Assembly (NCBI GenBank): GCA_030669445.1
Contig: DAOVDP010000014.1
Location: 1 to 14,736 of the forward strand
DNA length: 14,736 nt
Source: Candidatus Latescibacterota bacterium
GTDB taxonomy: Bacteria; Latescibacterota; MVCY01
Direction: 5' to 3'
Part shown: one piece after another, positions 1 through 6,839 of the stretch
How positions within the stretch are numbered: position 1 is the stretch's first letter
Layout: every line of letters begins with the position of its first letter
Translations under genes and position numbers: made by a program
Notes under the pieces: generated by a model
The model's input: the letters and a program-made list of their open reading frames with translations, nothing else
What the model was told of the DNA's origin: nothing
Databases searched by the model: none

Positions 1-523
1 TCACCCACATCACCGGCCAGGTCTTACCCCGTCCAGAAAAGAAGCCGGACATAGCAGAGGAAGCAATGGCGGGCGCAGCCCCCAGACAAAGCACCTGGAA
101 ATAGATTGTCTCGTACTGTTGAACCAGTTCTCCATGTCCAACAAATCTGAAAACAGGTCCTGCAACAGGAATCAAAACAAGGTGTACCATCCCCCCAACG
201 ACTGCCACATACATCCCCTGCCAAAGGATTGGACCGATCATCTTGTCCCGAGCGGCACCGTGGTATTGAGCAACAAATGTGCTCACATAACCAGCGGTTC
301 CCAGGAACAGACTCATTATAGTGAAATTAAGAACACCAGCCGGCATTGCGGCCGCGATAGCCTCCGGCGAGTACCAGGTGAGAAACATTCGGTCAACGAA
401 ATGCTGGACAGACCACGCCCCTGTACTCAGAATTAGCGGAATAGCGATCCTCAGCATCTCGCGGTATCCGCTTTCACAATGCCAGCGGTGGTTCAAAAAC
501 TGAGTGGTCGTTCTGAATATCAA
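1..523 (-). CDS. MATE family efflux transporter, N-terminal part (runs off the window)
   Basis: Reading leftwards, about 174 residues of an integral membrane protein are visible before the window edge. After a short cytoplasmic lead comes EMLRIAIPLILSTGAWSVQH, then FVDRMFLTWYSPEAIAAAMP and further hydrophobic stretches (IMSLFLGTAGYVSTFVAQY and LCLGAAPAIASSAMSGFFSG). This is the usual opening of MATE (multi-antimicrobial extrusion) cation-coupled exporters, which have about 12 membrane helices and 450 residues; roughly the first third is here. The start is inferred to be a TTG at 521-523, because an AGAAGGA ribosome site lies 8 bases upstream and the frame is closed by a stop just before it. 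The 5' side abuts a MITE-like palindrome (540-708), so any native promoter is displaced or supplied by the element. The exported substrate cannot be told. The gene points the same way as the GH3 gene but is separated from it by 312 bp of repeats. Confidence 0.85.
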   Translation of the reverse strand, partial: MIFRTTTQFLNHRWHCESGYREMLRIAIPLILSTGAWSVQHFVDRMFLTWYSPEAIAAAMPAGVLNFTIMSLFLGTAGYVSTFVAQYHGAARDKMIGPILWQGMYVAVVGGMVHLVLIPVAGPVFRFVGHGELVQQYETIYFQVLCLGAAPAIASSAMSGFFSGRGKTWPVMWV

Positions 524-539
524 TTTTTGGATCCTTCTT

Positions 540-708
540 TAATTAGTGTCTGTCCGCAAACTTAGTTTTGAGGGAAATGTCATTGCGAGGAGTGAGGAAC
601 GAACGACGAAGCAATCTTTGTATTTTCAAGAGATTGCTTCGCTCCTTTTAGTCGCTCGCAATGACGAGAATATTCCAAGTTGGTTAGTTTCCGGACAGAC
701 ACTAATTA
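540..708. repeat. MITE-like palindromic element with about 23-bp terminal inverted repeats
   Basis: The ends 540-562 and 686-708 are inverted copies of one another (TAATTAGTGTCTGTCCG on the left, its exact reverse complement on the right, continuing with one mismatch). The interior is an imperfect palindrome: 580-617 and 632-664 carry the CATTGCGAGG...GAAGCAATCT type of sequence seen dispersed in many bacterial genomes. At 169 bp with no coding capacity, it fits a non-autonomous miniature element. No clear target duplication is visible. Together with the hairpin at 736-788 it fills the 312-bp gap between the MATE and GH3 genes. Confidence 0.7.
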
Positions 709-735
709 GCCCTGCAGAGATAATATCGGAAAGGT

Positions 736-788
736 GTGGGAGGCATCTCCAGACGCCGACAGGGTTGGGCTCTGGAGAGCCCTCCCAC
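736..788. repeat. Hairpin repeat downstream of the GH3 gene
   Basis: The arms 736-753 (GTGGGAGGCATCTCCAGA) and 771-788 pair over 18 positions with two mismatches around a 17-base loop. It lies about 48 bases beyond the GH3 stop codon. Neither strand has a run of T after it, so it is not a textbook intrinsic terminator. It could protect the 3' end of the mRNA or simply be a dispersed palindromic repeat. Confidence 0.55.
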
Positions 789-835
789 AGAAATAGATGA
801 TAATGCTCACCGTGAGTGGAAGCGAACCTCAAAAG

Positions 836-3100
836 TTAATCAACTTCCGTCATTTCCCCGGCAACCTCAAAGCTCTCGGTCAACACATTGAACTCGCCCT
901 CTGTTTTCCCTTCGCCGGTAGGCTGGTTTCCGCCAACTGCTACCATAAACTCACCCGGTTCAACAACACGATTTCCACGGGCATCAATAAGAGACATTTG
1001 ACCAGAGGTGAGGGTGAATCTGACCATCTTCTTTTCGCCGGCTGCCAGGGGTATTCGTTCAAAACCCTGAAGCTGTCTGATCGGTACCGGAACCGAGGCG
1101 GCAACATCGGTCAGGTAAAGCTGCACCACCTCGTCACCGGATCGCCCGCCGATATTTTCCACCTGCACACTGATCTCGACATTCTCACCAGGCGCTACCT
1201 TTTTCGGCCTCACCTTCAGATTACTGTACATGAACTTCGTATAGCTCAATCCATATCCGAAGGGAAACAGAGATTCATCTCTGAAGTAGCGGTAGGTTCT
1301 CCCTTCCATTCTGTAGTCAGTGAAAGGAGGTAGTTGATCCACCGATTTATAAAATGTGACCGGAAGCCTTCCCCCCGGGTTGTAATCCCCGAACAGCACA
1401 TCAGCAATAGCAGTGCCTCCTTCCTCACCCGGATACCACGCCTCTACAATGGCCTGAGCGTGTTCATTTGCCCAATTGACTGATACAGCACTGCCGTTGA
1501 TCAGGACGACCACGAGGGGCGTACCGGTAGCATGGATAGCCTTGAGCAAGTCCTGTTGAGCACCCGGTAAGGCCAAATCTGTCCGATCCCCTTGACTACT
1601 TTGGCCTGCCTCTACCCCTTCTTCCTGTCCCTCTTCGCCTTCTATTTTCTGGGAAAGACCGACAATTACAATCGCGATGTCGGATTTCTTAGCAAGCTCC
1701 ACGGCCTGGGTAAAGCTCTGGGTGTAATTTCTGCTGATTCCACAACCCCTCGCATAAAAAACCTCGGTTTGTGGGGAAACCCTATTTCTAATGCCTTCCA
1801 GAGGTGTTATGGCCTGGGAGGGAGTTCCGTGGTAGTTTCCTAAAAGAACTTGCACATCATCGGCATTGGGTCCTATCACCGCTATTGATTTCAGACCTTT
1901 GTCCAAGGGCAGAAAATTATTCTCATTCTTCAACAGCACGATGGATTCTCTGGCTGTCTGCAGGGCCAGCTCTCTGTGTTCCTGGCAATCGTTCACATCG
2001 AAGGGAATTTGGGCATAGGGAACCATTTCCGGTGAATCAAACATTCCCAGCCGAAACAGGGCAGTAAAAAGACGCTTGACTGCCCTGTCTATTATCCCTT
2101 CGGATATTAAGCCTTGCCCGACCGCTATCAGCAATGCGCCATAGGTTTCACCACAGTTAAGGTCACAGCCGGCACCAGCCGCCAGGGCGGCGGCTTCTTG
2201 GGCAGTTTTAGCAACGCGATGAGTCTTGAAAATGTCGCCAATAGCGCCACAGTCAGACACCACATAGCCGTCAAATCCCCATTCATCTCGGAGGATGTCT
2301 TGCAGCAGGGTCTTGCTTGCACAACAAGGCTCACCATTGGTTCTGTCGTAAGCTCCCATGATTGAAACTGCCTTACCTTCCTGAACACAAACCTTGAAGG
2401 CTGGAAGATAGGTTTCCCTCAGATCTCTCTCACCGACCCGGGCATCAAAATGATGACGGTCTTTTTCTGGTCCGCTGTGAACTGCAAAGTGCTTGGGGGT
2501 GGCGACAACCTTCAAATAACGAGGGTCGTCTCCCTGCAGCCCTTTGACAAATGCCACCCCAATCCTTGAGGTGAGATATGGATCTTCTCCGTATGTCTCC
2601 TGGCCTCTGCCCCACCTGGGGTCTCTGAAAATGTTGATGTTCGGTGACCAAAACGTCAGGCCGGTATAGATCTCCCTGATTCCTTTTCTGACAGCCTCGT
2701 GATGTTTGGCTCTTGCTTCATCTGAGATCGCGGTGGCCACCCGGTGAATGAGATCGGTATTCCAGGTGGCGGCCAGGCCGATTGCCTGAGGAAAGACCGT
2801 GGCGATTCCCGCCCTGGCAACACCATGCAGGCACTCATTCCACCAATCGTACTGGGGAACATCCAGCCGCTCGATTGCCGGCGCGTTGTTCAACATTTGG
2901 GAGATTTTTTCCTCCAACGTCATTCTGGAAATAAGGTCATCCACCCTCTTTTCGATCGACAGGGTGGGGTCTTTGTAGGCCAGCTTGTCCTGGTTAGATG
3001 CTGCCGAAGTTGCCTCATCCGCCACTGTTGGCGATTCTGTGTGCTTTTTCTTCGGTTTCATTTCGGGTATCCATCCTTTCAAGAAGTTAGTCCCTGTCAC
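836..3100 (-). CDS. Glycoside hydrolase family 3 beta-glycosidase (beta-glucosidase or beta-xylosidase type)
   Basis: This 754-residue retaining glycosidase should release non-reducing-end sugars from beta-linked oligosaccharides. The GH3 barrel domain spans about 45-345. It contains the WWNECLHGVARAG motif (86-98), the KHF...H substrate-site motif (K203, H204, H208) and the nucleophile in YVVSDCGAIGD, Asp283. The alpha/beta sandwich domain spans about 385-620, and the general acid/base Glu should lie in the IEGEEGQ stretch (E487 or E489). A fibronectin-III-like domain (about 640-730) closes the protein. The WWNE..HGVARAG pattern leans towards the beta-xylosidase/beta-glucosidase branch, but specificity is not settled. 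There is no signal peptide, so it is probably cytoplasmic and acts on imported oligosaccharides. The GTG start at 3100 has GGAG four bases upstream; an ATG at 3061 (residue 14) is a real alternative. The leader runs back to the operator at 3223-3249. Confidence 0.93.
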   Translation of the reverse strand: MTGTNFLKGWIPEMKPKKKHTESPTVADEATSAASNQDKLAYKDPTLSIEKRVDDLISRMTLEEKISQMLNNAPAIERLDVPQYDWWNECLHGVARAGIATVFPQAIGLAATWNTDLIHRVATAISDEARAKHHEAVRKGIREIYTGLTFWSPNINIFRDPRWGRGQETYGEDPYLTSRIGVAFVKGLQGDDPRYLKVVATPKHFAVHSGPEKDRHHFDARVGERDLRETYLPAFKVCVQEGKAVSIMGAYDRTNGEPCCASKTLLQDILRDEWGFDGYVVSDCGAIGDIFKTHRVAKTAQEAAALAAGAGCDLNCGETYGALLIAVGQGLISEGIIDRAVKRLFTALFRLGMFDSPEMVPYAQIPFDVNDCQEHRELALQTARESIVLLKNENNFLPLDKGLKSIAVIGPNADDVQVLLGNYHGTPSQAITPLEGIRNRVSPQTEVFYARGCGISRNYTQSFTQAVELAKKSDIAIVIVGLSQKIEGEEGQEEGVEAGQSSQGDRTDLALPGAQQDLLKAIHATGTPLVVVLINGSAVSVNWANEHAQAIVEAWYPGEEGGTAIADVLFGDYNPGGRLPVTFYKSVDQLPPFTDYRMEGRTYRYFRDESLFPFGYGLSYTKFMYSNLKVRPKKVAPGENVEISVQVENIGGRSGDEVVQLYLTDVAASVPVPIRQLQGFERIPLAAGEKKMVRFTLTSGQMSLIDARGNRVVEPGEFMVAVGGNQPTGEGKTEGEFNVLTESFEVAGEMTEVD

Positions 3101-3209
3101 AATTCTCCGGTTTGGGGTTTGCTCTGTGAAGATATTGCGTTCCCAATGGAGGAATAGAATTCATCTCCTTGTATTGGTTGTTGCTCTGAAAAAGAAAGAA
3201 AAAAATACC

Positions 3210-3249
3210 TTGACAAGTCGAATTTTGTTGTATATATTATACAACAAAA
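3210..3249 (+). promoter_or_regulatory. XRE gene promoter overlapped by a 27-bp inverted-repeat operator
   Basis: TTGACA at 3210-3215 and TATATT at 3233-3238 are separated by 17 bases, an ideal sigma-70 layout. Two perfect 12-bp arms, TTTTGTTGTATA (3223-3234) and its reverse complement (3238-3249), lie around a 3-base centre and cover the -10 element. An inverted repeat placed this way upstream of an XRE gene is the classic arrangement for autorepression. AGGAGG at 3252-3257 is the ribosome site, 8 bases before the ATG. Confidence 0.8.
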
Positions 3250-3263
3250 ATAGGAGGAGTTAA
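3236..3263 (-). promoter_or_regulatory. Possible divergent promoter towards the GH3 gene, inside the same operator
   Basis: On the minus strand the operator contains a perfect TATAAT (3236-3241). With 16 bases of spacing there is a TTAACT (3258-3263), which matches four of six positions of the -35 consensus. If active, it would give a transcript with a leader of roughly 130 bases into the GH3 gene, placing both divergent genes under one operator. The -35 match is weak, so this is a proposal only. Confidence 0.35.
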
Positions 3264-3265
3264 CG

Positions 3266-3634
3266 ATGCAACAAAACATCTTCGGTGAACGTCTAAAAGA
3301 ACTCCGTCAGAAGAAGGGGTTGTCACTTCGGGCCTTTTCGCTCAAGTGTGGTAAAGACCCTGGAAATATAAGCCGTGTGGAGCGCGGATTGTTACCTCCC
3401 CCAAGGTTGCCTCGGGTCTTGGAACAATACGCTGATGCCCTTGATTTAAGGGACAAAAAGGAACGTCGAGAGTTCTTTGACCTGGCAGCCATAGGTGCTG
3501 GACGCCTGCCAGGTTACGTAATGAACGATCAGGAACTCATTAGGAAGCTTCCCTTGTTTCTCAGGACCCTCGAAGAGCAGCCGCTGGACCAGGCAAAATT
3601 AGACACCCTGGTGAAACTCATCCGGGGAGCGTGA
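3266..3634 (+). CDS. XRE-family helix-turn-helix transcriptional regulator
   Basis: This is a 122-residue DNA-binding protein and the only clear rightward gene. An N-terminal lambda-repressor-like fold covers about residues 6-60, with FGERLKELRQKKGLSLRAFS leading into the recognition region KDPGNISRVERG. A C-terminal part of about 60 residues (FFDLAAIGAGRLPG, then a Leu-rich helix ending KLDTLVKLIRGA) probably mediates dimerisation. Proteins of this shape are often antitoxin-like or solitary repressors. No toxin-sized partner gene is visible on either side, so solitary regulation is favoured. The start is firm: AGGAGG, 8-base spacer, ATG, and a strong promoter. It most likely represses itself through the inverted repeat over its -10 box, and may also control the divergent GH3 gene. 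Confidence 0.85.
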   Translation: MQQNIFGERLKELRQKKGLSLRAFSLKCGKDPGNISRVERGLLPPPRLPRVLEQYADALDLRDKKERREFFDLAAIGAGRLPGYVMNDQELIRKLPLFLRTLEEQPLDQAKLDTLVKLIRGA

Positions 3635-3645
3635 TGGGAGATCCC

Positions 3646-3667
3646 GGAGAACACTTTCTCCCCTTTT
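3646..3667 (+). terminator. Weak possible terminator after the XRE gene
   Basis: A 6-bp stem (GGAGAA at 3646-3651, TTCTCC at 3656-3661) with a 4-base loop is followed by CC and four T. It lies a dozen bases beyond the XRE stop codon, between two convergent genes, where a terminator would be expected. The stem and T run are both short. Confidence 0.35.
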
Positions 3668-3737
3668 GTCGCAGAGACCCTTGTCTCTCCCTCGCCCTCT
3701 CACCTCTTCTGCTTCTTTCCCCCGCTTCACTCGTCGG

Positions 3738-4562
3738 CTATTCATAAGGAATTCCACATTCATCCAGCAGTCTCTTAAGCGCCTGGGCGGCGGTGTGGAA
3801 AAGCTCCGGGCCTGAGAAGCCGCCGAAGCGTCCTGCTGCCTTCAGATGGGGCTCCAGCACCAGAAATCCATCAAAGTCCCTCTCTTTGAGGGAGATGAGG
3901 AGCTCGCGTACCTGACCGTCGCCCTGCCCAGCCGGGACAACACTGCCGTCGGCAAATAGTGCATCTTTTATATGCATCTCTTTGATGAAATCGGCCACCT
4001 TCGGATAGGCGTTGTTGAAGGGTTTCTCGCCCGCCTGGACGAAATTGGCCGGATCAAAGACTGCCCGCAGATAAGGAGAATCTATTGTGGTGAGGATATC
4101 ACGACATCTACGGCTGGCTTCCCCGTAAATATCCTTCTCATTCTCGTGCAGCAGTACAATCCCAGCTTCACCGGCCAGCTCCACCTTCCGGGCCATACGT
4201 TCCATCACCTGACCCCGATATTTGGCGGGATTAGCATCTTCAGGTATAAAGTAGGAAAACAATCGGATATACTTAGTTCCGAAAATGTGAGCAAGCTCGA
4301 GAGCATATTTGAACCGCTCTAAATGGAGAGCGAAATCCTCTTCGATTCCGATTTTGCCGATGGGCGAACCGATAGCTGTGACCCCGATGCCGCAGGCGTC
4401 CATTCTCTCTTTGATCTGCTTGGCCTCCTCAACCGTGAGGTCAAGAACTGCCTTGTTGTCTACACCTCGGAGCTCCAGATAGCGAATGTTCTCCCGCTGC
4501 ATAGCCTTTATCTGCTCATCGAGCATAGGTGAAATCTCATCTGCAAATACTCCTAAACGCAT
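3738..4562 (-). CDS. Sugar phosphate isomerase/epimerase-like TIM barrel (xylose isomerase-like, AP endonuclease family 2 fold)
   Basis: This 274-residue protein belongs to the metal-dependent sugar isomerase/epimerase superfamily (hydroxypyruvate isomerase, tagatose/psicose epimerase, IolE/IolI type). The barrel opens with MRLGVFADEISP. The expected ligand set is visible: Glu140 (VLLHENE), Asp170 (AVFDPANF), His197 (EMHIKDA) and Glu237 (LVLEPHL), which usually hold a divalent metal. The exact substrate cannot be read from sequence. The ATG at 4562 is preferred over an in-frame TTG at 4583, because a GGAAGGAGG ribosome site lies just upstream of the ATG and the TTG sits within it. It follows the decayed GH2 locus by about 40 bases in the same direction, so it probably rides on the promoter at 6279-6307 and handled a sugar released by those glycosidases. 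Confidence 0.85.
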   Translation of the reverse strand: MRLGVFADEISPMLDEQIKAMQRENIRYLELRGVDNKAVLDLTVEEAKQIKERMDACGIGVTAIGSPIGKIGIEEDFALHLERFKYALELAHIFGTKYIRLFSYFIPEDANPAKYRGQVMERMARKVELAGEAGIVLLHENEKDIYGEASRRCRDILTTIDSPYLRAVFDPANFVQAGEKPFNNAYPKVADFIKEMHIKDALFADGSVVPAGQGDGQVRELLISLKERDFDGFLVLEPHLKAAGRFGGFSGPELFHTAAQALKRLLDECGIPYE

Positions 4563-4604
4563 AGTCGAGTTTCCTCCTTCCAAAAGTTACAATTTTGTGC
4601 GGTG

Positions 4605-4850
4605 TTAACCATTTTCCCCCCAGCGCAACATATTCAGCACAATCCGATCGGCCACTGGGTCTTTGCCCAGATTTGAGCCCAGTTCCAGCTTGGAGAGAAG
4701 CACCCGCCCTTTGCCTTGTCCGGTGACCAGCATATCGGTGTACCAGGTGGTGGGGTCGGCACCGGCAGCCACAATCCCCACGATGATCTCCGGATCAAGA
4801 TCAGCAACACAGGTCTCCTTACATTGTCTCCCGCGCCCACAGGTTGGCAT
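4605..4850 (-). pseudogene. C-terminal domain of the broken GH2 glycosidase (displaced reading frame)
   Basis: In the frame ending at 4605 the sequence reads DLDPEIIVGIVAAGADPTTW, then WYTDMLVTGQGKGRVLLSKL and ends LGKDPVADRIVLNMLRW. That looks like the C-terminal domain that follows the barrel in some GH2-related proteins. It is cut from the catalytic part by a one-base shift near 4819-4835: the upstream frame reads DWEYANLWARETM and then meets TAA, and dropping one base would continue it as KETCVADLDPEI. An independent start for this piece is unlikely. A sequencing or assembly slip could cause this one lesion, but the GH2 locus also has a larger deletion (see 4819-5529). Confidence 0.7.
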
Positions 4851-5529
4851 ATTCCCAGTCCATCAAACAGCCGCTGGGTAAACCCTCAAAGACAGGATGC
4901 GGCTTCACATAGTGGAAGTTTCCTCCCAGACCACCCCTGCCGTCGGTGTGGCCTATCACAAACCTCAGGAACAGGTACATCAATTCGTTGAAATTGCCCT
5001 CTAAAAAGATCGCTGTGGCGCCATTTTGCACCATCTGGCTCAACTGCCGCAGCGGGTCGGGTTGGCCCAACATCGCAAAGGATCGATAATCGAACTCCGT
5101 TATCGGCGCCGGGCCATAGCGGTGCATATCCCGCACCCCCACCGGTTCAGTGGAATAGGGCAGGTAGGCGTTGGTACCGTTGCCGTAGCCGCCAGAATCA
5201 TCCAGGACGATCCGGGTGGGATCCAGCTCGCGGGCGATCAGGCACAGATGGTGCATAATGGCCACAGAGCCGGCGATCTGCACTCCTCCCAAGTTGCTCG
5301 TTTCGTTAAGGATGCCCCACATCACCACCGAGGCGTTGTTGCGATCGCGCAGCACCAGTTCCCTGACCTCACGCTCCTCCCGTTCCCACAGCTTCGGGTT
5401 ATCTTTCATCCAGCGGATGGGCGGCTCCTCGTGGAACATCAGCCCCATTTCGTCCGCCAGCTCAACAAATCGCTTGGGCGCAGGTTTGACATGGATGCGC
5501 AGCATATTCAACCCGGCTCTGAGGAGCAT
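4819..5529 (-). pseudogene. Catalytic TIM-barrel part of a broken GH2 glycosidase
   Basis: The frame is coherent from LLRAGLNMLRIHVKP onwards, a standard GH2 barrel opening. Both catalytic positions are still visible: the acid/base Glu in MWGILNETSN and the likely nucleophile Glu in PAPITEFDYRSF. The part ends at LMDWEYANLWARETM followed by TAA. In a complete GH2 enzyme about 200 residues (rest of the sugar-binding domain plus an immunoglobulin-like domain) lie between the GVGWYRREF segment and RAGLNMLRIH. Here the two meet directly at about 5515-5530 and out of frame, so an internal deletion of roughly 600 bp is inferred. An ATG at 5529 could in principle open this fragment, but it has no clear ribosome site. 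Original specificity (galactosidase, glucuronidase or other) is uncertain. Confidence 0.8.
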
Positions 5530-6100
5530 CAAATTCCCGGCGGTACCAACCCACGCCGTCGTAAAAGGGGAACTTCTCCTCCCAGCAGGAGGGCACCCTG
5601 ATCTCGTGAAACTGTGACCCGGAGACATTCTCTGCGAACCACTTCTCCTGTTTACCTACATTGCCCGGATCCAGGGCGATCTGCCACTGTCCATCCAGAC
5701 TGACATTCTCTCTTGGCATCTCTTGCCTCCTGTTTTCGATTGTATCCGTGTACCCGAAATCATGGTGTGCGATTGGAATCATATACACCTGCCAGCACCT
5801 TTGCGGCATCCACGTCATGGAGTACCGATCCCGAATCTTTCCGTCAGCCAAGAGGACAAACTCTATCGGCACCGACTCACGAATGTCGGGAATGTAAGCA
5901 CGATATGTTCCTTCACCCGGCGCGATCTTGCCGATCTCCATATGTTCTTCTTGCGAGCCGAACTTGACCGCAACGCTCCCATTCACGGCCTCGGCAGCAT
6001 TCCAGATAACTAAATCCACAGCCTGTGTCAATCCTTGTGCGGTTTGGACAAAGAATACGGTGGGCTCAATCACCTTCAATTGCAAAGATGTCGTGTTCAT
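5462..6100 (-). pseudogene. Chimeric remnant: GH38 mannosidase-like N-terminus joined to a GH2 N-terminus
   Basis: The first about 125 residues from the ATG at 6100 (ribosome site GAAGGTG) resemble the leader domain of bacterial GH38-type proteins. They end in QVYMIPIAHHDFGYTDT, where the HHD motif would supply zinc ligands. Immediately after, in the same frame, the sequence becomes a GH2 start: MPRENVSLDGQWQIALDPGN and later VPSCWEEKFPFYDGVGWYRR. The GH2 part keeps its own ribosome site: AGGAGG at 5726-5731, 6 bases before an ATG at 5719. This suggests two adjacent genes (GH38 upstream of GH2), with nearly all of GH38 deleted up to the GH2 ribosome site. After GVGWYRREFDAP the frame is wrong and stops at 5462. 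Neither enzyme can be functional as read. The promoter at 6279-6307 lies upstream. Confidence 0.78.
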
Positions 6101-6278
6101 TTTCACCTTCAGGTCTATTTAAGAGCTTTCAAGACGAATTGGCAGCGTCCGTGGATAGATTCTGAGCACGCAAAACTCGCTGGAGTTTCGGGGAATTTAT
6201 CGTCATTCTCAGCGGGGCAAAATGAACCAGCATTCCACATCAACACAGATGAGGGAGACTACCGAGAAATCGTATGGT

Positions 6279-6307
6279 ATAATATAAGTGTTAATCGAGA
6301 GTGTCAA
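6279..6307 (-). promoter_or_regulatory. Sigma-70 promoter of the decayed glycosidase/isomerase operon
   Basis: On the minus strand TTGACA (6302-6307) and TATTAT (6279-6284) are 17 bases apart. Transcription would start near 6272 and reach the GH38-like start at 6100 after a leader of about 170 bases. It probably also feeds the isomerase gene ending at 3738. No operator is obvious. Confidence 0.65.
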
Positions 6308-6341
6308 GAAAATTTTTGGCTCTCCCCCAAATTAGTCTTTT

Positions 6342-6371
6342 GTTGGGTTCGCTGCGCTTAACCCAACCTAC
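6342..6371. repeat. Short inverted repeat, copy 1 (GTTGGGTT...AACCCAAC)
   Basis: Eight-bp arms at 6342-6349 and 6360-6367 flank a GC-rich loop and are followed by CTAC. A second copy of the same sequence is at 7477-7505. It is of the REP type of dispersed extragenic palindrome, and nothing nearby assigns it a function. Confidence 0.6.
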
Positions 6372-6495
6372 AGACCGAGAGGTAGGGAGCCGGGGTTCAC
6401 CCGGTTGGATAACTACTTCACAGACTCAAATATTTGATAGTTATCAGTATCTAACGGGGTGCTCCCCGGCCGGTACGGGAGATTGCCTAACAAAT

Positions 6496-6523
6496 TAGGG
6501 GCGACCACGGAGGGTCGCCCCTA
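6496..6523. repeat. GGGGCGACC hairpin repeat, copy 1
   Basis: Perfect arms of 11 bp (6496-6506 and 6513-6523) enclose the loop ACGGAG. The same unit recurs at 8347-8368, and a truncated right half (CCCCTACAGATTC) recurs at 7331-7343. The trailing AGATTCTTTCT is shared by all three. This is a dispersed palindromic family that sits at the breakpoints of gene remnants in this window. Confidence 0.65.
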
Positions 6524-6637
6524 TAGATTCTTTCTCTTCTCTGTTTTTCTGCGTTTCAGCGGTCCTTTCAGCGCTTCAGTGTTACCTGATCAGCGCCGTC
6601 TTCCGCGTCTGGACGAGCTGGCCGTCAACCTTCGGCG
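6517..6637. repeat. Direct repeat of 121 bp, copy 1
   Basis: This segment matches 7330-7450 without gaps at a constant offset of 813 bp, with about 14 differences counted by eye. It covers the end of the hairpin repeat, a T-rich stretch and the last codons of a minus-strand gene tail. Together with copy 2 it brackets the retropepsin-like gene. Confidence 0.75.
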
Positions 6638-6717
6638 ACCCACCTGACGACCACTCCGGCCGAGTCGGTGGCGGTGAATGAGGTAAGGGTGACCGGCAAG
6701 AAGTCCCTATATCGGAA
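6582..6717 (-). pseudogene. Remnant of a secreted protein with a C-terminal sorting-type tail, copy 1
   Basis: On the minus strand 6717 to 6628 reads LPVTLTSFTATDSAGVVVRW, a sequence typical of the segment before the C-terminal Ig-like or type IX sorting-like domain of secreted proteins. It hits a stop at 6625-6627. In another frame the last codons read KVDGQLVQTRKTALIR and stop at 6582-6584. The middle of the domain is missing, so this is the collapsed 3' end of a larger gene. The same ending occurs at 7395-7478. Confidence 0.55.
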
Positions 6718-6764
6718 ATGGTCCCCGCGGATTCTCTATGGAGCTTTGGGACAAAAATCAACAC

Positions 6765-6794
6765 AAAAAGGCCAGAGCAAATTGCCCTGGCCTT
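6765..6794 (-). terminator. Intrinsic terminator of the retropepsin-like gene
   Basis: The arms 6768-6780 and 6782-6794 (AAGGCCAG...CTGGCCTT, one mismatch) form a strong hairpin. Read on the minus strand it is followed by a run of T (6765-6769 on this strand are A). It lies about 45 bases beyond the stop codon at 6840. Confidence 0.75.
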
Positions 6795-6839
6795 GAGAGT
6801 GGCGAACTTATTTGCAGGTTTTAGGAATCCTTTCGTGTT

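Noticed and set aside
736..788. Intrinsic terminator for the GH3 gene
   Set aside because: The stem is good but no T run follows on either strand.
797..3263. Several rightward open frames (for example 797-1333, 1592-1843, 2744-3157) opposite the GH3 gene
   Set aside because: They lie antisense to a gene with clear GH3 motifs, show no family signature, and have no convincing ribosome sites.
3101..3737. A toxin gene partnered with the XRE regulator
   Set aside because: Neither the 165 bases upstream nor the about 100 bases downstream can encode a toxin-sized protein with a ribosome site.
4819..5628. Treating the 4819-5628 frame as a complete short glycosidase starting at 5628
   Set aside because: The residues before LLRAGLNMLRIH are the out-of-frame reading of the GH2 sugar-binding domain, so the start is spurious.
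6388..6408. tRNA-like T-arm (GGTTCACCC context)
   Set aside because: No acceptor stem, anticodon arm or correct spacing can be found around it.
6408..6445. Inverted repeat GATAACTA / TAGTTATC
   Set aside because: The arms are only 8 bp and AT-rich, with no gene or promoter placed to use them; likely chance.
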